A stretch of 64,000 nt of DNA from Micromonospora chalcea (GTDB lineage Bacteria > Actinomycetota > Actinomycetes > Mycobacteriales > Micromonosporaceae), in NCBI RefSeq assembly GCF_002926165.1, contig NZ_MAGP01000121.1:104544-168543 (forward strand), in the 5' to 3' direction. Numbering within the stretch: the first letter of the stretch is position 1; every line of letters begins with the position of its first letter. This document shows, in pieces, positions 46,066-54,342 of this stretch. The notes below the pieces were generated by a model. It ran no database searches and was not told where the DNA came from. It saw nothing but the letters and a program-made list of their open reading frames with translations. Position numbers and translations under genes: made by a program.

Positions 46066-47538
46066 GTGGCCAACACACGACTGCCGAGTGCCGGATTCTC
46101 CATCACCATCCGGATCGCGGTACCCGCCGACGCCTCCTCCATCGGCCGGCTCACCACCGCCGCCGGCGAGGCCGGGGCCATCGTCACCGCGCTGGACGTG
46201 GTCGACTCCGACCCCGCGCACGTGATCGTCGACCTCACCTGCGACACCGCCGACGCCGGGCACGCCGACCAGGTCGTCGACGCGCTCACGGCGCTCGACG
46301 GGGTGGACGTCCGCAAGGTCTCCGACCGCACGTTCCTGCTGCACCTCGGCGGCAAGATCGAGGTGACCCCGAAGGTCGCGCTGCGCACCCGCGACGAGCT
46401 GTCCCGCGCGTACACCCCGGGTGTGGCCCGGGTCTGCATGGCCATCGCGGAGAACCCGGCCGACGCGCGCCGGCTCACCATCAAACGCAACACCGTCGCC
46501 GTGGTCAGCGACGGCACCGCCGTGCTCGGCCTGGGCAACCTCGGCCCGGCCGCCTCGCTGCCGGTGATGGAGGGCAAGGCCGCCCTGTTCAAGCGCTTCG
46601 GCGGGGTGGACGCCTGGCCGGTGGTGCTGGACACCCAGGACACCGACGAGATCGTGGCGATCGTCAAGGCGATCGCGCCCGCGTACGGCGGGATCAACCT
46701 GGAGGACATCGCCGCGCCACGCTGCTTCGAGATCGAGGCCCGGCTGCGCGAGGCGCTGGACATCCCGGTCTTCCACGACGACCAGCACGGCACCGCGATC
46801 TGCGTGCTGGCCGCGCTGACGAACGCGCTGCGCGTCGTGGGCAAGCAGCTCGCGGACGTCCGGGTCGTGGTCTCCGGCGCCGGCGCGGCCGGCACCGCGA
46901 TCATGAAGCTGCTGCTGCGCCAGGGCGTGGGCGACATCATCGCGTACGACCGCCAGGGCGCCCTGCACCGCGGCCTGCCGGACCTCAACCCGGCCTGGCA
47001 GTGGCTGGCCGAGAACACCAACAAGGAGAACTACTCCGGTGACCTGGCCGGTGCGGTACGCGGCGCGGACGTGTTCATCGGCGTGAGCGCGCCGAACCTG
47101 CTCACCGGCGACGACATCGCCCAGATGGCGAAGGACTCGATCGTCTTCGCGCTGGCGAACCCGGACCCGGAGGTGGACCCGCGCGAGGCGCGCAAGTACG
47201 CCGCCGTGGTCGCCACCGGCCGCTCCGACCAGCCGAACCAGATCAACAACGTGCTCGCCTTCCCCGGCGTGTTCCGCGGCATGCTCGACGCGCACGCCGA
47301 GGAGTTCACCGAGGAGATGGCGCTCGCCGCCGCCCGGGCCATCGCGGACGTGGTCGGCGAAGACAAGATCAACCCGACGGTGATCGTGCCGAGCGTCTTC
47401 GACTCCCGGGTCGCCCCGGCGGTGGCCGCCGCGGTACGGGCCGCCGCCCAGAACCCGGCCGCCACGCCGGCGCCGGCGGCCGACCCGGGCCCGGCGGACC
47501 TGCCCGAGATCGCTGCGAACGCCAGCGCCACCCCCTGA
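46066..47538 (+). CDS. NAD(P)-dependent malic enzyme with N-terminal ACT domain
   Basis: A 490-residue oxidative decarboxylase converting malate to pyruvate and CO2. The N-terminal ACT domain (about 10-85; SITIRIAVPADASSIGRLTTAAGE) suggests amino-acid or metabolite control. The catalytic domain has SRAYTPGVARVCMAIA, GLGNLGPAASLPVMEGKAALF, HDDQHGTAI and the nucleotide loop VVSGAGAAGTAIMKLL. GTG at 46066 follows GGAGGAGTTCTC. Its 3' end passes directly into an 18-bp tandem repeat. Confidence 0.93.
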   Translation: MANTRLPSAGFSITIRIAVPADASSIGRLTTAAGEAGAIVTALDVVDSDPAHVIVDLTCDTADAGHADQVVDALTALDGVDVRKVSDRTFLLHLGGKIEVTPKVALRTRDELSRAYTPGVARVCMAIAENPADARRLTIKRNTVAVVSDGTAVLGLGNLGPAASLPVMEGKAALFKRFGGVDAWPVVLDTQDTDEIVAIVKAIAPAYGGINLEDIAAPRCFEIEARLREALDIPVFHDDQHGTAICVLAALTNALRVVGKQLADVRVVVSGAGAAGTAIMKLLLRQGVGDIIAYDRQGALHRGLPDLNPAWQWLAENTNKENYSGDLAGAVRGADVFIGVSAPNLLTGDDIAQMAKDSIVFALANPDPEVDPREARKYAAVVATGRSDQPNQINNVLAFPGVFRGMLDAHAEEFTEEMALAAARAIADVVGEDKINPTVIVPSVFDSRVAPAVAAAVRAAAQNPAATPAPAADPGPADLPEIAANASATP

Positions 47539-47555
47539 CGCGCTCCTCCCGCTCG

Positions 47556-47735
47556 CAGCGCCCTCTCGCAGGGCAGCGCCTCCTCGCGGGACAGCGCCTC
47601 CTCGCGGGACAGCGCCTCCTCGCGGGACAGCGCCTCCTCGCGGGACAGCGCCTCCTCGCGGGACAGCGCCTCCTCGCGGGACAGCGCCTCCTCGCGGGAC
47701 AGCGCCTCCTCGCGGGACAGCGCCTCCTCGCGGGG
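47556..47735. repeat. 18-bp tandem repeat, about ten copies
   Basis: Unit CAGCGCCTCCTCGCGGGA (18 bp). Nine near-identical units fill 47574-47735, the last with GGGG; a diverged unit precedes at 47556-47573. It begins 17 bp after the malic enzyme stop codon. The unit length is a multiple of three and both strands can be read through it, but no ORF is supported. Confidence 0.9.
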
Positions 47736-47966
47736 CACGCCCCTGCCGGGTCGGAGACACGAGCGCGCGCGTTCCGGGCACGCGCACGGCTTCTGGGTGC
47801 ACGTGCCGATTCGGGCACACCAGCAGCTTCCGGGACAGGGGCGTAGCTTCCACCGCACGCGAGTTGCCCGGCTCAGACGCTCTTCTCAGCACACGCGCGC
47901 ACTTCTTCGGCTACGACGCCACCCGCACCCGCGTGAGGATCAGGCGTCGCCCGACGCGCGTCCACG

Positions 47967-48032
47967 CGAGATCTTGGAAGGAAATGGCAGCCAGAGGGGC
48001 TGCCAGAGGGGCCCTAATCTTCCAAGATCCAC
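47967..48032. repeat. Hairpin element with GATCTTGGAAG arms
   Basis: GATCTTGGAAG (47970-47980) and CTTCCAAGATC (48019-48029) form 11 bp of perfect inverted repeat. Between them a nested stem, GGCAGCC (47986-47992) and GGCTGCC (47998-48004), forms a second hairpin. Related to, but not the same size as, the 61-bp elements. Confidence 0.6.
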
Positions 48033-48086
48033 AACAGCACCCCACCCCGAGGGGAACAAGTCGGACAAATGCCCCCTCACCCCGGC

Positions 48087-48205
48087 TTGATCGACTCCAC
48101 TTCCCCGAAGTGGCGGCATCATCGCCCTTGATCAACACCACTTCCCCGAAGTGGTGCCATCAGAGGCTCCGCGGCACCACCACTTCGGCGAGCTGGTGTT
48201 GATCA
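48087..48205. repeat. Nested hairpin array with TTGATC ends
   Basis: Two direct units start with TTGATC at 48087 and 48128, each holding its own CCACTTC-CCC-GAAGTGG hairpin; the second has a 9-bp stem (CACCACTTC, GAAGTGGTG). A third, inverted unit ends at 48205; TGATCAACACCA (48129-48140) pairs with TGGTGTTGATCA (48194-48205), 12 bp perfect. Confidence 0.6.
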
Positions 48206-48277
48206 TGCCGGGCGGCGGCGCGCCAGGGCGGGATGGTACGGACAAGGCCCCGCGTGCCAGGGCCGCGAACACCCCAA

Positions 48278-48338
48278 GTTGACCAAGGAGTTCGTGTCAC
48301 TGGGACGCCGGAAATCCCCCGCAAACTCCTTGATCAAC
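48278..48338. repeat. 61-bp hairpin element, copy D (GTTGAcCAAGGAGTT arms)
   Basis: Arms GTTGACCAAGGAGTT (48278-48292) and AACTCCTTGATCAAC (48324-48338), 14 of 15 matched, centre 31 nt. Same 15+31+15 layout as copies at 34841 and 63919, with related arms. Confidence 0.75.
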
Positions 48339-48372
48339 CGCGAAGGGGGCGCCGCAGACGGAGAGGGCGCGG

Positions 48373-49251
48373 TCAGGGGGTCAGGGCGGACGGGGTCAGG
48401 GTGCCGGTGGCCACCAGGACCGCCGGGCCCGACAGCCAGCAGGAGTCGGGTGTCACGGTGACCGTGAGGCGTCCACCGGGTACGTCCACCGCCACCGTGC
48501 CGGTGTCGAGGCCGGCGTCGCGCAACGCCACCGCGCCGACCGCGCACGCGCCGGTGCCGCAGGACAGCGTCTCGGCCGAGCCGCGCTCGTAGACCCGCAT
48601 CAGCACGTGCGCGTCGGCGCCGGTCACCGGCTCCCCGGGCGTGGTGAACTCCACGTTCACCCCGGCCGGGAAGGTCCCGGCGTCCACCTCGGGCGCGCGG
48701 GTCAGGTCGAGGCCGGTCAGCTCCAGCGCGGCGGGCAGCGCGCACACCAGGTGCGGGTTGCCGACGTCCACTGCGGCGCCGGGCAGCGTCAGCCCACCGA
48801 GCGTGGCGGTCGCCGTGTCGTACAGCCGGGGGCGGCGCATCTCGACCGCCACGTCCGCGCCCTCGACGCGGGCCCGGACCAGGCCGGCGCGGGTGGCGAT
48901 GGGCAGCATCCCGCCCGACGAGGACGAGGACGAGGCAGCGGCGGCGGCCGCGGCCGCGGCCAGCGAACGGTCCAGCAGGTAGCGGACGAACACGCGGGCC
49001 CCGTTGCCGCACATCTCGGCGAACGAGCCGTCGGAGTTCCAGTAGTCCATGAACCACTCGGCCTCACCGGCGAGCGCGACACCCTCGGGGTGCTTGGCGG
49101 CGCGTACGACGCGCAGCACGCCGTCGCCGCCGAGGCCGCGCCGCCTGTCGCAGAGCGCGGCCACCAGGCCGGGTGTCAGGTCGAGGGTGCCGTCCGGGTC
49201 GGGCAGGATGACGAAGTCGTTGCCGGTGCCGTGACCCTTTGTGAACTCCAC
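48373..49251 (-). CDS. dapF: Diaminopimelate epimerase
   Basis: Converts LL- to meso-diaminopimelate for lysine and peptidoglycan. The 292-residue enzyme has the catalytic cysteines in EMCGNGARVF (Cys81) and ETLSCGTGACAV (about Cys231). Residues 98-114 are an unusual low-complexity insert: nine Ala, six Ser and two Gly between the first catalytic half and the LPIATRAGLV strand. ATG at 49251. It lies 7 bp after miaA on the same strand and completes a leftward DODA-like, miaA, dapF group. Confidence 0.93.
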   Translation of the reverse strand: MEFTKGHGTGNDFVILPDPDGTLDLTPGLVAALCDRRRGLGGDGVLRVVRAAKHPEGVALAGEAEWFMDYWNSDGSFAEMCGNGARVFVRYLLDRSLAAAAAAAAASSSSSSGGMLPIATRAGLVRARVEGADVAVEMRRPRLYDTATATLGGLTLPGAAVDVGNPHLVCALPAALELTGLDLTRAPEVDAGTFPAGVNVEFTTPGEPVTGADAHVLMRVYERGSAETLSCGTGACAVGAVALRDAGLDTGTVAVDVPGGRLTVTVTPDSCWLSGPAVLVATGTLTPSALTP

Positions 49252-49258
49252 GCCCCCA

Positions 49259-50164
49259 TCATGGCCGATGCTCGGCGACCACCCGCAGGGCAGTGTCGAG
49301 AAACCCGGGCGACGCCGAGTCCAGCCAGTGCACGCGCGGGTCGCGCCGGAACCAGGAGCGCTGCCGCCGGACGAACCGGCGGGTCGCGCGGACGGTCTCC
49401 TCGTGCGCCTGCGCCTCGGTCAGCTCCCCGGCCAGGAACCGCAGCACCTGCTGGTAGCCGAGCGCCCGACTGGCGGTACGGCCCTCGGGCAGCCCTTCGC
49501 CGACCAGCGCCCGCACCTCGTCGACCAGGCCGTCGGCCCACATCCGGTCCACCCGCAGCGCGATCCGCTCGTCCAGCGACGCGGTGTCCAGGTCGACGCC
49601 GAGCTGCACCGACGGGTAGTACGGCGTGGGCGACGGCAGCGACGCGGTGAACGGCGCGCCGGTCAGCTCGATCACCTCCAGCGCCCGCACGATCCGCCGT
49701 CCGTTCGTGGGCAGGATGCTCGCCGCCGCCCCCGGGTCCGCCTCGGCCAGCCGCGCGTGCAGCGGCAGCGGGCCGACAGCGGCCAGCTCCGCCTCCAGCC
49801 GCTGCCGCAGCGCCGGGTCGGTGCCGGGGAACTCGAACTGTTCGAGCACCGCCCGCACGTACAGCCCGGAGCCGCCGACCAGCAGCGGCACCCGCCCCCG
49901 GGCCAGGATGTCGTCGACGGCAGCGCGGGCCAGCGCCTGGTACTCCGCGACGCTCGCCGGCTCGGTCACCGGCCAGATGTCCAGCAGGTGATGCGGCACA
50001 CCCTCGCGTTCGGCCGGCGTCAGCTTCGCGGTACCGATGTCCATGCCCCGGTAGAGCTGCATCGAGTCGGCGTTGACCACCTCGCCGCCGAGCGCGTGCG
50101 CCAGCGCGATGCTCAGCGCCGACTTCCCGGCCGCGGTCGGCCCGACCACCGCCACGACGGTCAT
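49259..50164 (-). CDS. miaA: tRNA dimethylallyltransferase
   Basis: Adds a dimethylallyl group to A37 of tRNAs reading UNN codons, the substrate of MiaB. The 301-residue protein has the P-loop VVGPTAAGKSALSIALA (6-22), the ADSMQLYRGMDIGTAK motif (32-47), GGSGLYVRAVL and QVLRFLAGE. It overlaps the upstream extradiol-like gene by ATGA (50161-50164). The miaA-dapF order and nearby miaB and hflX are conserved in actinomycetes. Confidence 0.95.
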   Translation of the reverse strand: MTVVAVVGPTAAGKSALSIALAHALGGEVVNADSMQLYRGMDIGTAKLTPAEREGVPHHLLDIWPVTEPASVAEYQALARAAVDDILARGRVPLLVGGSGLYVRAVLEQFEFPGTDPALRQRLEAELAAVGPLPLHARLAEADPGAAASILPTNGRRIVRALEVIELTGAPFTASLPSPTPYYPSVQLGVDLDTASLDERIALRVDRMWADGLVDEVRALVGEGLPEGRTASRALGYQQVLRFLAGELTEAQAHEETVRATRRFVRRQRSWFRRDPRVHWLDSASPGFLDTALRVVAEHRP

Positions 50165-50880
50165 GCCCGCTCCCAGTTCGCCACGAAGTAGGCCACGCCG
50201 TAGGGCGCGCTGTGGTAACCCAGCTCACCCCGCCAGTCGCCGCCGGCCGCGTCGACCGCGCCGGCCAGCGCCTGCCACGGCGCGCGCCCGGCAACCCGCA
50301 GCTGCGCCGACAGCACCGGGTCCAGGTCGCGCAGCGCCGCCGCGTCCGCGTCGGCCAGGGCAACCGCAACCCCTTCGTCGTACGCCTCGGCGCGCGGATC
50401 GTCGTACCCCGGCGCCTTGACGCCGCGGCACGCGGACCCGTCACCGAGCACGAGCAGCGCGACCCGCGGATCGTCGTCGGCGATCAGGCTCGCGCCGAAC
50501 GCCGCGCACTCCGCCGGTGTGGCGTCGTGGGCCACCGACCGGGCCAGGCGGGGCAGCTCGGTGCCGGAACGGTTGAGCAGCCAGGCGCCGACGGTCAGGC
50601 TCAGCGGCAGGCGCTCCGCGCCGGAGCAGGAGATCTTCCACAGCCGCACCGGCCGGTCCAGCCCGAAGCCGCGCAGGGAACCCCAGTCGGCGGCGTCGAA
50701 CCGGACGGTCTCCGGCCCTGCTCCGACGAGCAGGACCGCCTCGGGCCCGGCGGCGAGCAGCCGTGCGACAGCGGCGTCGGCGGCGGCGCGCAGGTCGTCC
50801 AGCTCGGGCGCGGCGGCGCCGGCCAGCTCGGGCACGATAAGCGGCGGATGGGGGCAGACTGCGGCGGCGACCAGTGGCAC
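50161..50880 (-). CDS. Class III extradiol dioxygenase-like (LigB/DODA-type) protein
   Basis: A 239-residue protein of the class III extradiol dioxygenase superfamily. The first metal-ligand motif is kept (CPHPPLIVPELAG, His11), but where the family has a second His in an SPH-type motif (about 50-55) this protein reads LLVGAGPETV. Metal-dependent cleavage is therefore doubtful. The C-terminus ends in WERA. Mycobacteria keep a similar gene with miaA; its role is unknown. GTG at 50880 (VPLVAAAV). Overlaps miaA by 4 nt. Confidence 0.8.
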   Translation of the reverse strand: MPLVAAAVCPHPPLIVPELAGAAAPELDDLRAAADAAVARLLAAGPEAVLLVGAGPETVRFDAADWGSLRGFGLDRPVRLWKISCSGAERLPLSLTVGAWLLNRSGTELPRLARSVAHDATPAECAAFGASLIADDDPRVALLVLGDGSACRGVKAPGYDDPRAEAYDEGVAVALADADAAALRDLDPVLSAQLRVAGRAPWQALAGAVDAAGGDWRGELGYHSAPYGVAYFVANWERA

Positions 50881-51085
50881 GCCCCCAAACCTATCGGGAT
50901 CCGCCGGTGCGTCCCCGCGCCGATCCGGTCATCGAGGGCGTACGACACCGTATGGTCACGGTCGACGGCAGGCGCTCGACACGGACCGGGTCGGACCTGT
51001 GACAATGCCGGGAGAAAGTTTGCTGCGCCGTGGCGGCGATTCGAGGGGACTGTCCCCCCGACGCCGGGAGAACGAGGATGGGCAC

Positions 51086-52294
51086 ATGAGCGACTGGACT
51101 GCCTTCGGACGGGTGGACGAGGACGGCACCGTCTACGTCAAGACGACCGAGGGCGAGCGGGTGGTCGGATCCTGGCAGGCGGGCGCACCGGAGGAAGGGC
51201 TCGCCCACTTCGCCCGGCGCTACGCCGATCTGGTGACCGAGGTCGACCTGAACAAGGCCCGGCTCAACTCGGGCGCGGCTGATGCCGGCCACTCCCTGAC
51301 CACGATCCGGCGGATCCGCGGTTCGCTGGCCGAGGCGCACGTGGTCGGTGACCTCGACGCGCTGGCCGCCCGGCTGGACAAGCTCGCCGTCGTCGCCGAG
51401 GAGAAGGCCGGCGAGGCCAAGGCGGCCCGCGAGGCCGCCCGCGGTGAGGCGCTGGCGCGCAAGACCGCCCTGGTCGAGGAGGCCGAGAAGCTGGCGGCCG
51501 AGTCGACCGGCTGGAAGACCGCCGGGGACCGGCTCAAGGAGATCCTCGACGAGTGGAAGACCATCCGCGGCGTCGACAAGAAGACCGACGGTGAGCTGTG
51601 GAAGCGGTTCGCCGCCGCGCGGGACGGCTTCACCCGCCGCCGGGGCGCCCACTTCGCCTCCCTGGACCAGCAGCGCAAGCAGGCGCAGACGGTCAAGGAG
51701 GAGCTGGTCGCCGAGGCGGAGAAGCTCAAGGACTCCACCGACTGGGGCGTCACCGCCGGGCAGCTCAAGGACCTGATGGCCCAGTGGAAGGCCGCGCCGC
51801 GCGCCGCCAAGGAGGCCGAGCAGAAGCTCTGGGAACGGTTCCGGGCCGCGCAGGACGAGTTCTTCAGCCGGCGCAGCGAGGTCTTCTCGGCACGCGACAA
51901 CGAGCAGCGCGCCAACCTGGAGCGCAAGCAGGCGCTGCTGGCCGAGGCCGAGGCGCTCGACGTCGACGCCGACCCGAAGGGCGCCCAGGCGAAGCTGCGG
52001 GAGATCCAGGCGCAGTGGCACGAGGCCGGTCGCGTGCCCCGCGAGGCCGCGTCCGGGCTGGAGCGCCGGCTGCGGGCCGTGGACGACAAGGTCCGCGAGG
52101 TGATGGACTCGGCGTGGCGGCGTACCTCCAAGGAGGACAACCCGCTGCTGGCGCAGATGCGCGCCCAGGTCGCCGAGGCCGAGGACCGGCTGGCCCGGGC
52201 CCAGGCCGCCGGTGACGCCCGCCGGATCAAGGAGGCCGAGCAGGCGCTCGCGTCGAAGCGGCAGTTCCTCCAGCTCGCCGAGCAGGCCGGCTGA
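51086..52294 (+). CDS. DUF349 coiled-coil protein
   Basis: A 402-residue protein made of three DUF349 repeats, each about 70-75 residues with WK/TxxDRLKEILDEWKTIRG-type helices (about 125-215, 215-285, 290-365), rich in Ala, Glu, Lys and Trp. Helices are long and charged, giving coiled-coil or spectrin-like bundles. Function is unknown; in other bacteria DUF349 proteins affect cell shape or growth. The N-terminal 90 residues contain a small beta-rich domain. ATG at 51086; GAGGATGGGCAC precedes. A hairpin follows the stop. Confidence 0.85.
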   Translation: MSDWTAFGRVDEDGTVYVKTTEGERVVGSWQAGAPEEGLAHFARRYADLVTEVDLNKARLNSGAADAGHSLTTIRRIRGSLAEAHVVGDLDALAARLDKLAVVAEEKAGEAKAAREAARGEALARKTALVEEAEKLAAESTGWKTAGDRLKEILDEWKTIRGVDKKTDGELWKRFAAARDGFTRRRGAHFASLDQQRKQAQTVKEELVAEAEKLKDSTDWGVTAGQLKDLMAQWKAAPRAAKEAEQKLWERFRAAQDEFFSRRSEVFSARDNEQRANLERKQALLAEAEALDVDADPKGAQAKLREIQAQWHEAGRVPREAASGLERRLRAVDDKVREVMDSAWRRTSKEDNPLLAQMRAQVAEAEDRLARAQAAGDARRIKEAEQALASKRQFLQLAEQAG

Positions 52295-52625
52295 CGCACG
52301 CACCCCGGCCGGGCAGGCCGGCGGACAGACACATCAGGTGAGCCCCCGGCCGTTCCGGCCCGGGGGCTCACCTGCGTCCGGGCCGGGTTGACGCATCGAG
52401 GCGGGCTGATCAGAATGAGCGGCGGAGCCAGGTTCAGGCACCGGCACGAGGGCACCGACGGCTGATCCCGCCGTCGACGGTCGCCGGTGCGACATCTCGC
52501 GGTTGGCCGTCCACACGACACGGCCCGGCGCGCGCTGCGCGCGTACTCGATGACGAGCGGGACGTGCCTCCTGGTCCTGCCGCCCGCGGCGCCTGCGCGG
52601 CGCGGGCATCCGAAGTGGAGCTCCC
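52295..52625. other. 331-bp intergenic region before the cellulase gene
   Basis: Contains the terminator of the DUF349 gene (52335-52374) and the cellulase promoter. No CebR-like operator or recognisable gene was found. Confidence 0.5.
52335..52374. terminator. 14-bp hairpin after the DUF349 gene
   Basis: CAGGTGAGCCCCCG pairs with CGGGGGCTCACCTG; the 12-nt centre GGCC...GGCC can pair further. No U-tract. Confidence 0.7.
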
Positions 52626-54248
52626 ATGCACCGACGCACCGCCCTCGGCGGCGCCCTGACGGCGCTCGCCACCGCTGCGGCCGGCGTTCTCGTCGCCGCC
52701 GCCGCCTCCACCACACCGGCCGCCGCGGCGGCCGGTGGCACCGGCACCGGTTACCTGCACACCAGCGGCAACAAGATCGTCGACAGTACGGGCGCGACAG
52801 TCCGGCTGACCGGCATCAACTGGTTCGGGATGGAGACCGACAACAAGACGTTCCACGGGCTGTGGTCGAGCAACCCGTGGCGCGGCCAGCTCGACACCAT
52901 GGCCCGGCTGGGCTACAACACGCTGCGGATTCCGTACTCGAACGACGCGCTCAAGTCCGGCGCGACAGCCACCGGCATCAACGACTTCGTCAACCCGGAC
53001 CTGATCGGGCTCTCCCCGCTGCAGATCCTCGACAAGGTCATCGACTACGCGGGCAGCAAGGGGATGCGGGTCATCCTGGACCGGCACCGGCCCACGTCGG
53101 CCGGGCAGTCGCCGCTCTGGTACACCTCGACCGTCTCCGAGGCGACCTGGATCAACGACTGGAAGATGCTGGCCCAGCGGTACGCCGGCAACACCACAGT
53201 GATCGGCGCGGACCTGCACAACGAGCCGCACGCCGAGGGCACCAACCCGGCCGCCACCGGCGCCTGCTGGGGCTGCGGCGACACCGCGCGGGACTGGCGG
53301 CTGGCCGCCGAGCGGGCCGGCAACGCGATCCTCGGCGTGCAGCCGAACTGGCTGATCTTCGTGGAGGGCGTGAGCTGCCCGAGCGGCGGCCTGTCGAACG
53401 TCTGGGACAACGACCCCAGCAACGACGAGGACTGCGGCTGGTGGGGCGGCAACCTGTCCAAGGCCGGGCAGTTCCCGGTCCGGCTGAACGTGGCCAACCG
53501 GCTGGTCTACTCGCCGCACGAGTACGCCACGTCGGTGTACCGGCAGGCCTGGTTCGACGACCCGACGTACCCGGCGAACATGCCGGCCATCTGGGACAAG
53601 TACTGGGGTTACCTGTACAAGCAGAACATCGCGCCGATCATGATGGGTGAGTTCGGCACCACGCTGCAGGACCCCAAGGACAAGATCTGGCTGCAGAACC
53701 TGATGGCGTACACCGGCACCGGCGTGAACGGCATGTCGTTCACGTACTGGTCGTGGAACCCGAACTCCGGTGACACGGGCGGCATCGCCAACGACGACTG
53801 GACCACTATCAACCAGCCGAAGCAGGACATCCTCACGCCGTACCTGATCCCGCCGACCGGTGGTGGCGGCACCACCAGCCCGTCCCCGACCGGCACGCCG
53901 AACACGTCACCGGCGCCGACCACCCCGCCGCCTCCGGTGACCGGTGGCTGCACCGCCACCTACAAGCAGATCAACTCCTGGGCGGGCGGCTTCCAGGGTG
54001 AGCTGACGGTCAAGAACACCGGCACCGCCGCGGTGAACCCTTGGTCGGCCACCTGGACCTGGCCCTCCGGGGTGACGCTGGCGAGCGGCTGGAACGCCAC
54101 TGTCACGCAGTCCGGCACCACTGTGACTGCCGCCGCGCCGGGCTGGGCGTCGTCGCTGGCGCCGGGCGCGTCGGTCACCGTCGGCTTCACCGCCAACGGC
54201 ACCGCCGCCGCCCCCGCCACGGTCAAGCTCAACGGCACCGCCTGCTGA
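52626..54248 (+). CDS. Secreted endoglucanase: GH5 catalytic domain and CBM2
   Basis: A 540-residue extracellular cellulase. Signal peptide (1-36), GH5 TIM barrel (about 40-408) with acid/base Glu200 in ADLHNEPH and nucleophile Glu342 in MMGEFGT, conserved ILDRHRP near 150-156 and SPHEYATSVY near 295-304. A Ser/Pro/Thr linker (about 409-441) joins a C-terminal carbohydrate-binding module family 2 (CTATYKQINSW to KLNGTAC) with its first and last cysteines. Hydrolyses cellulose or related beta-1,4-glucans. ATG at 52626 follows GTGGAGCTCCC. Confidence 0.92.
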   Translation: MHRRTALGGALTALATAAAGVLVAAAASTTPAAAAAGGTGTGYLHTSGNKIVDSTGATVRLTGINWFGMETDNKTFHGLWSSNPWRGQLDTMARLGYNTLRIPYSNDALKSGATATGINDFVNPDLIGLSPLQILDKVIDYAGSKGMRVILDRHRPTSAGQSPLWYTSTVSEATWINDWKMLAQRYAGNTTVIGADLHNEPHAEGTNPAATGACWGCGDTARDWRLAAERAGNAILGVQPNWLIFVEGVSCPSGGLSNVWDNDPSNDEDCGWWGGNLSKAGQFPVRLNVANRLVYSPHEYATSVYRQAWFDDPTYPANMPAIWDKYWGYLYKQNIAPIMMGEFGTTLQDPKDKIWLQNLMAYTGTGVNGMSFTYWSWNPNSGDTGGIANDDWTTINQPKQDILTPYLIPPTGGGGTTSPSPTGTPNTSPAPTTPPPPVTGGCTATYKQINSWAGGFQGELTVKNTGTAAVNPWSATWTWPSGVTLASGWNATVTQSGTTVTAAAPGWASSLAPGASVTVGFTANGTAAAPATVKLNGTAC

Positions 54249-54251
54249 CCG

Positions 54252-54338
54252 TGCAAGGAAGGGCCCCTTATTAACGCCTGCGGTAGAGGAAGGGCCCCCT
54301 TTTAACACCGAGTGTTAAAAGGGGGCCCTTCCTTGCAT
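54252..54338. repeat. GGGGCCC repeat family, copy 2, with long hairpin
   Basis: The reverse complement of 54252-54311 aligns with 8924-8983 over its length (GGTGTTAA...AGGCGTTAA...CCTTCCTT). To its right a partial inverted copy, GTGTTAAAAGGGGGCCCTTCC (54312-54332), pairs perfectly over 21 bp with 54288-54308. It lies between the convergent cellulase and miaB genes. Confidence 0.8.
54288..54332. terminator. 21-bp perfect hairpin between cellulase and miaB
   Basis: GGAAGGGCCCCCTTTTAACAC and its exact reverse complement around a CGA loop. By far the longest perfect stem in the window; probably terminates both converging transcripts. Confidence 0.75.
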
Positions 54339-54342
54339 CCGG

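Larger units (their letters stand above)
47539..48372. other. 834-bp intergenic region with tandem and hairpin repeats
   Basis: Stretch between the malic enzyme and dapF with no gene of recognisable family. It holds the 18-bp tandem array (47556-47735), an unclassified GC-rich stretch (47736-47960) and three hairpin-type elements (47967-48032, 48087-48205, 48278-48338). The long minus-strand frames here are repeats of SREEAL and are judged spurious. Confidence 0.7.

Noticed and set aside
44406..47024. Extended minus-strand frame upstream of HflX
   Set aside because: The extension is antisense to the malic enzyme and Ser/Thr-rich; HflX starts at 45869.
47031..47858. Minus-strand frame containing tandem SREEAL residues
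   Set aside because: It arises from the 18-bp tandem repeat and runs antisense into the malic enzyme gene. No start site or family match.
48087..48205. Possible CRISPR-like direct repeats
   Set aside because: Only two direct units with internal palindromes, no regular spacers and no cas genes.
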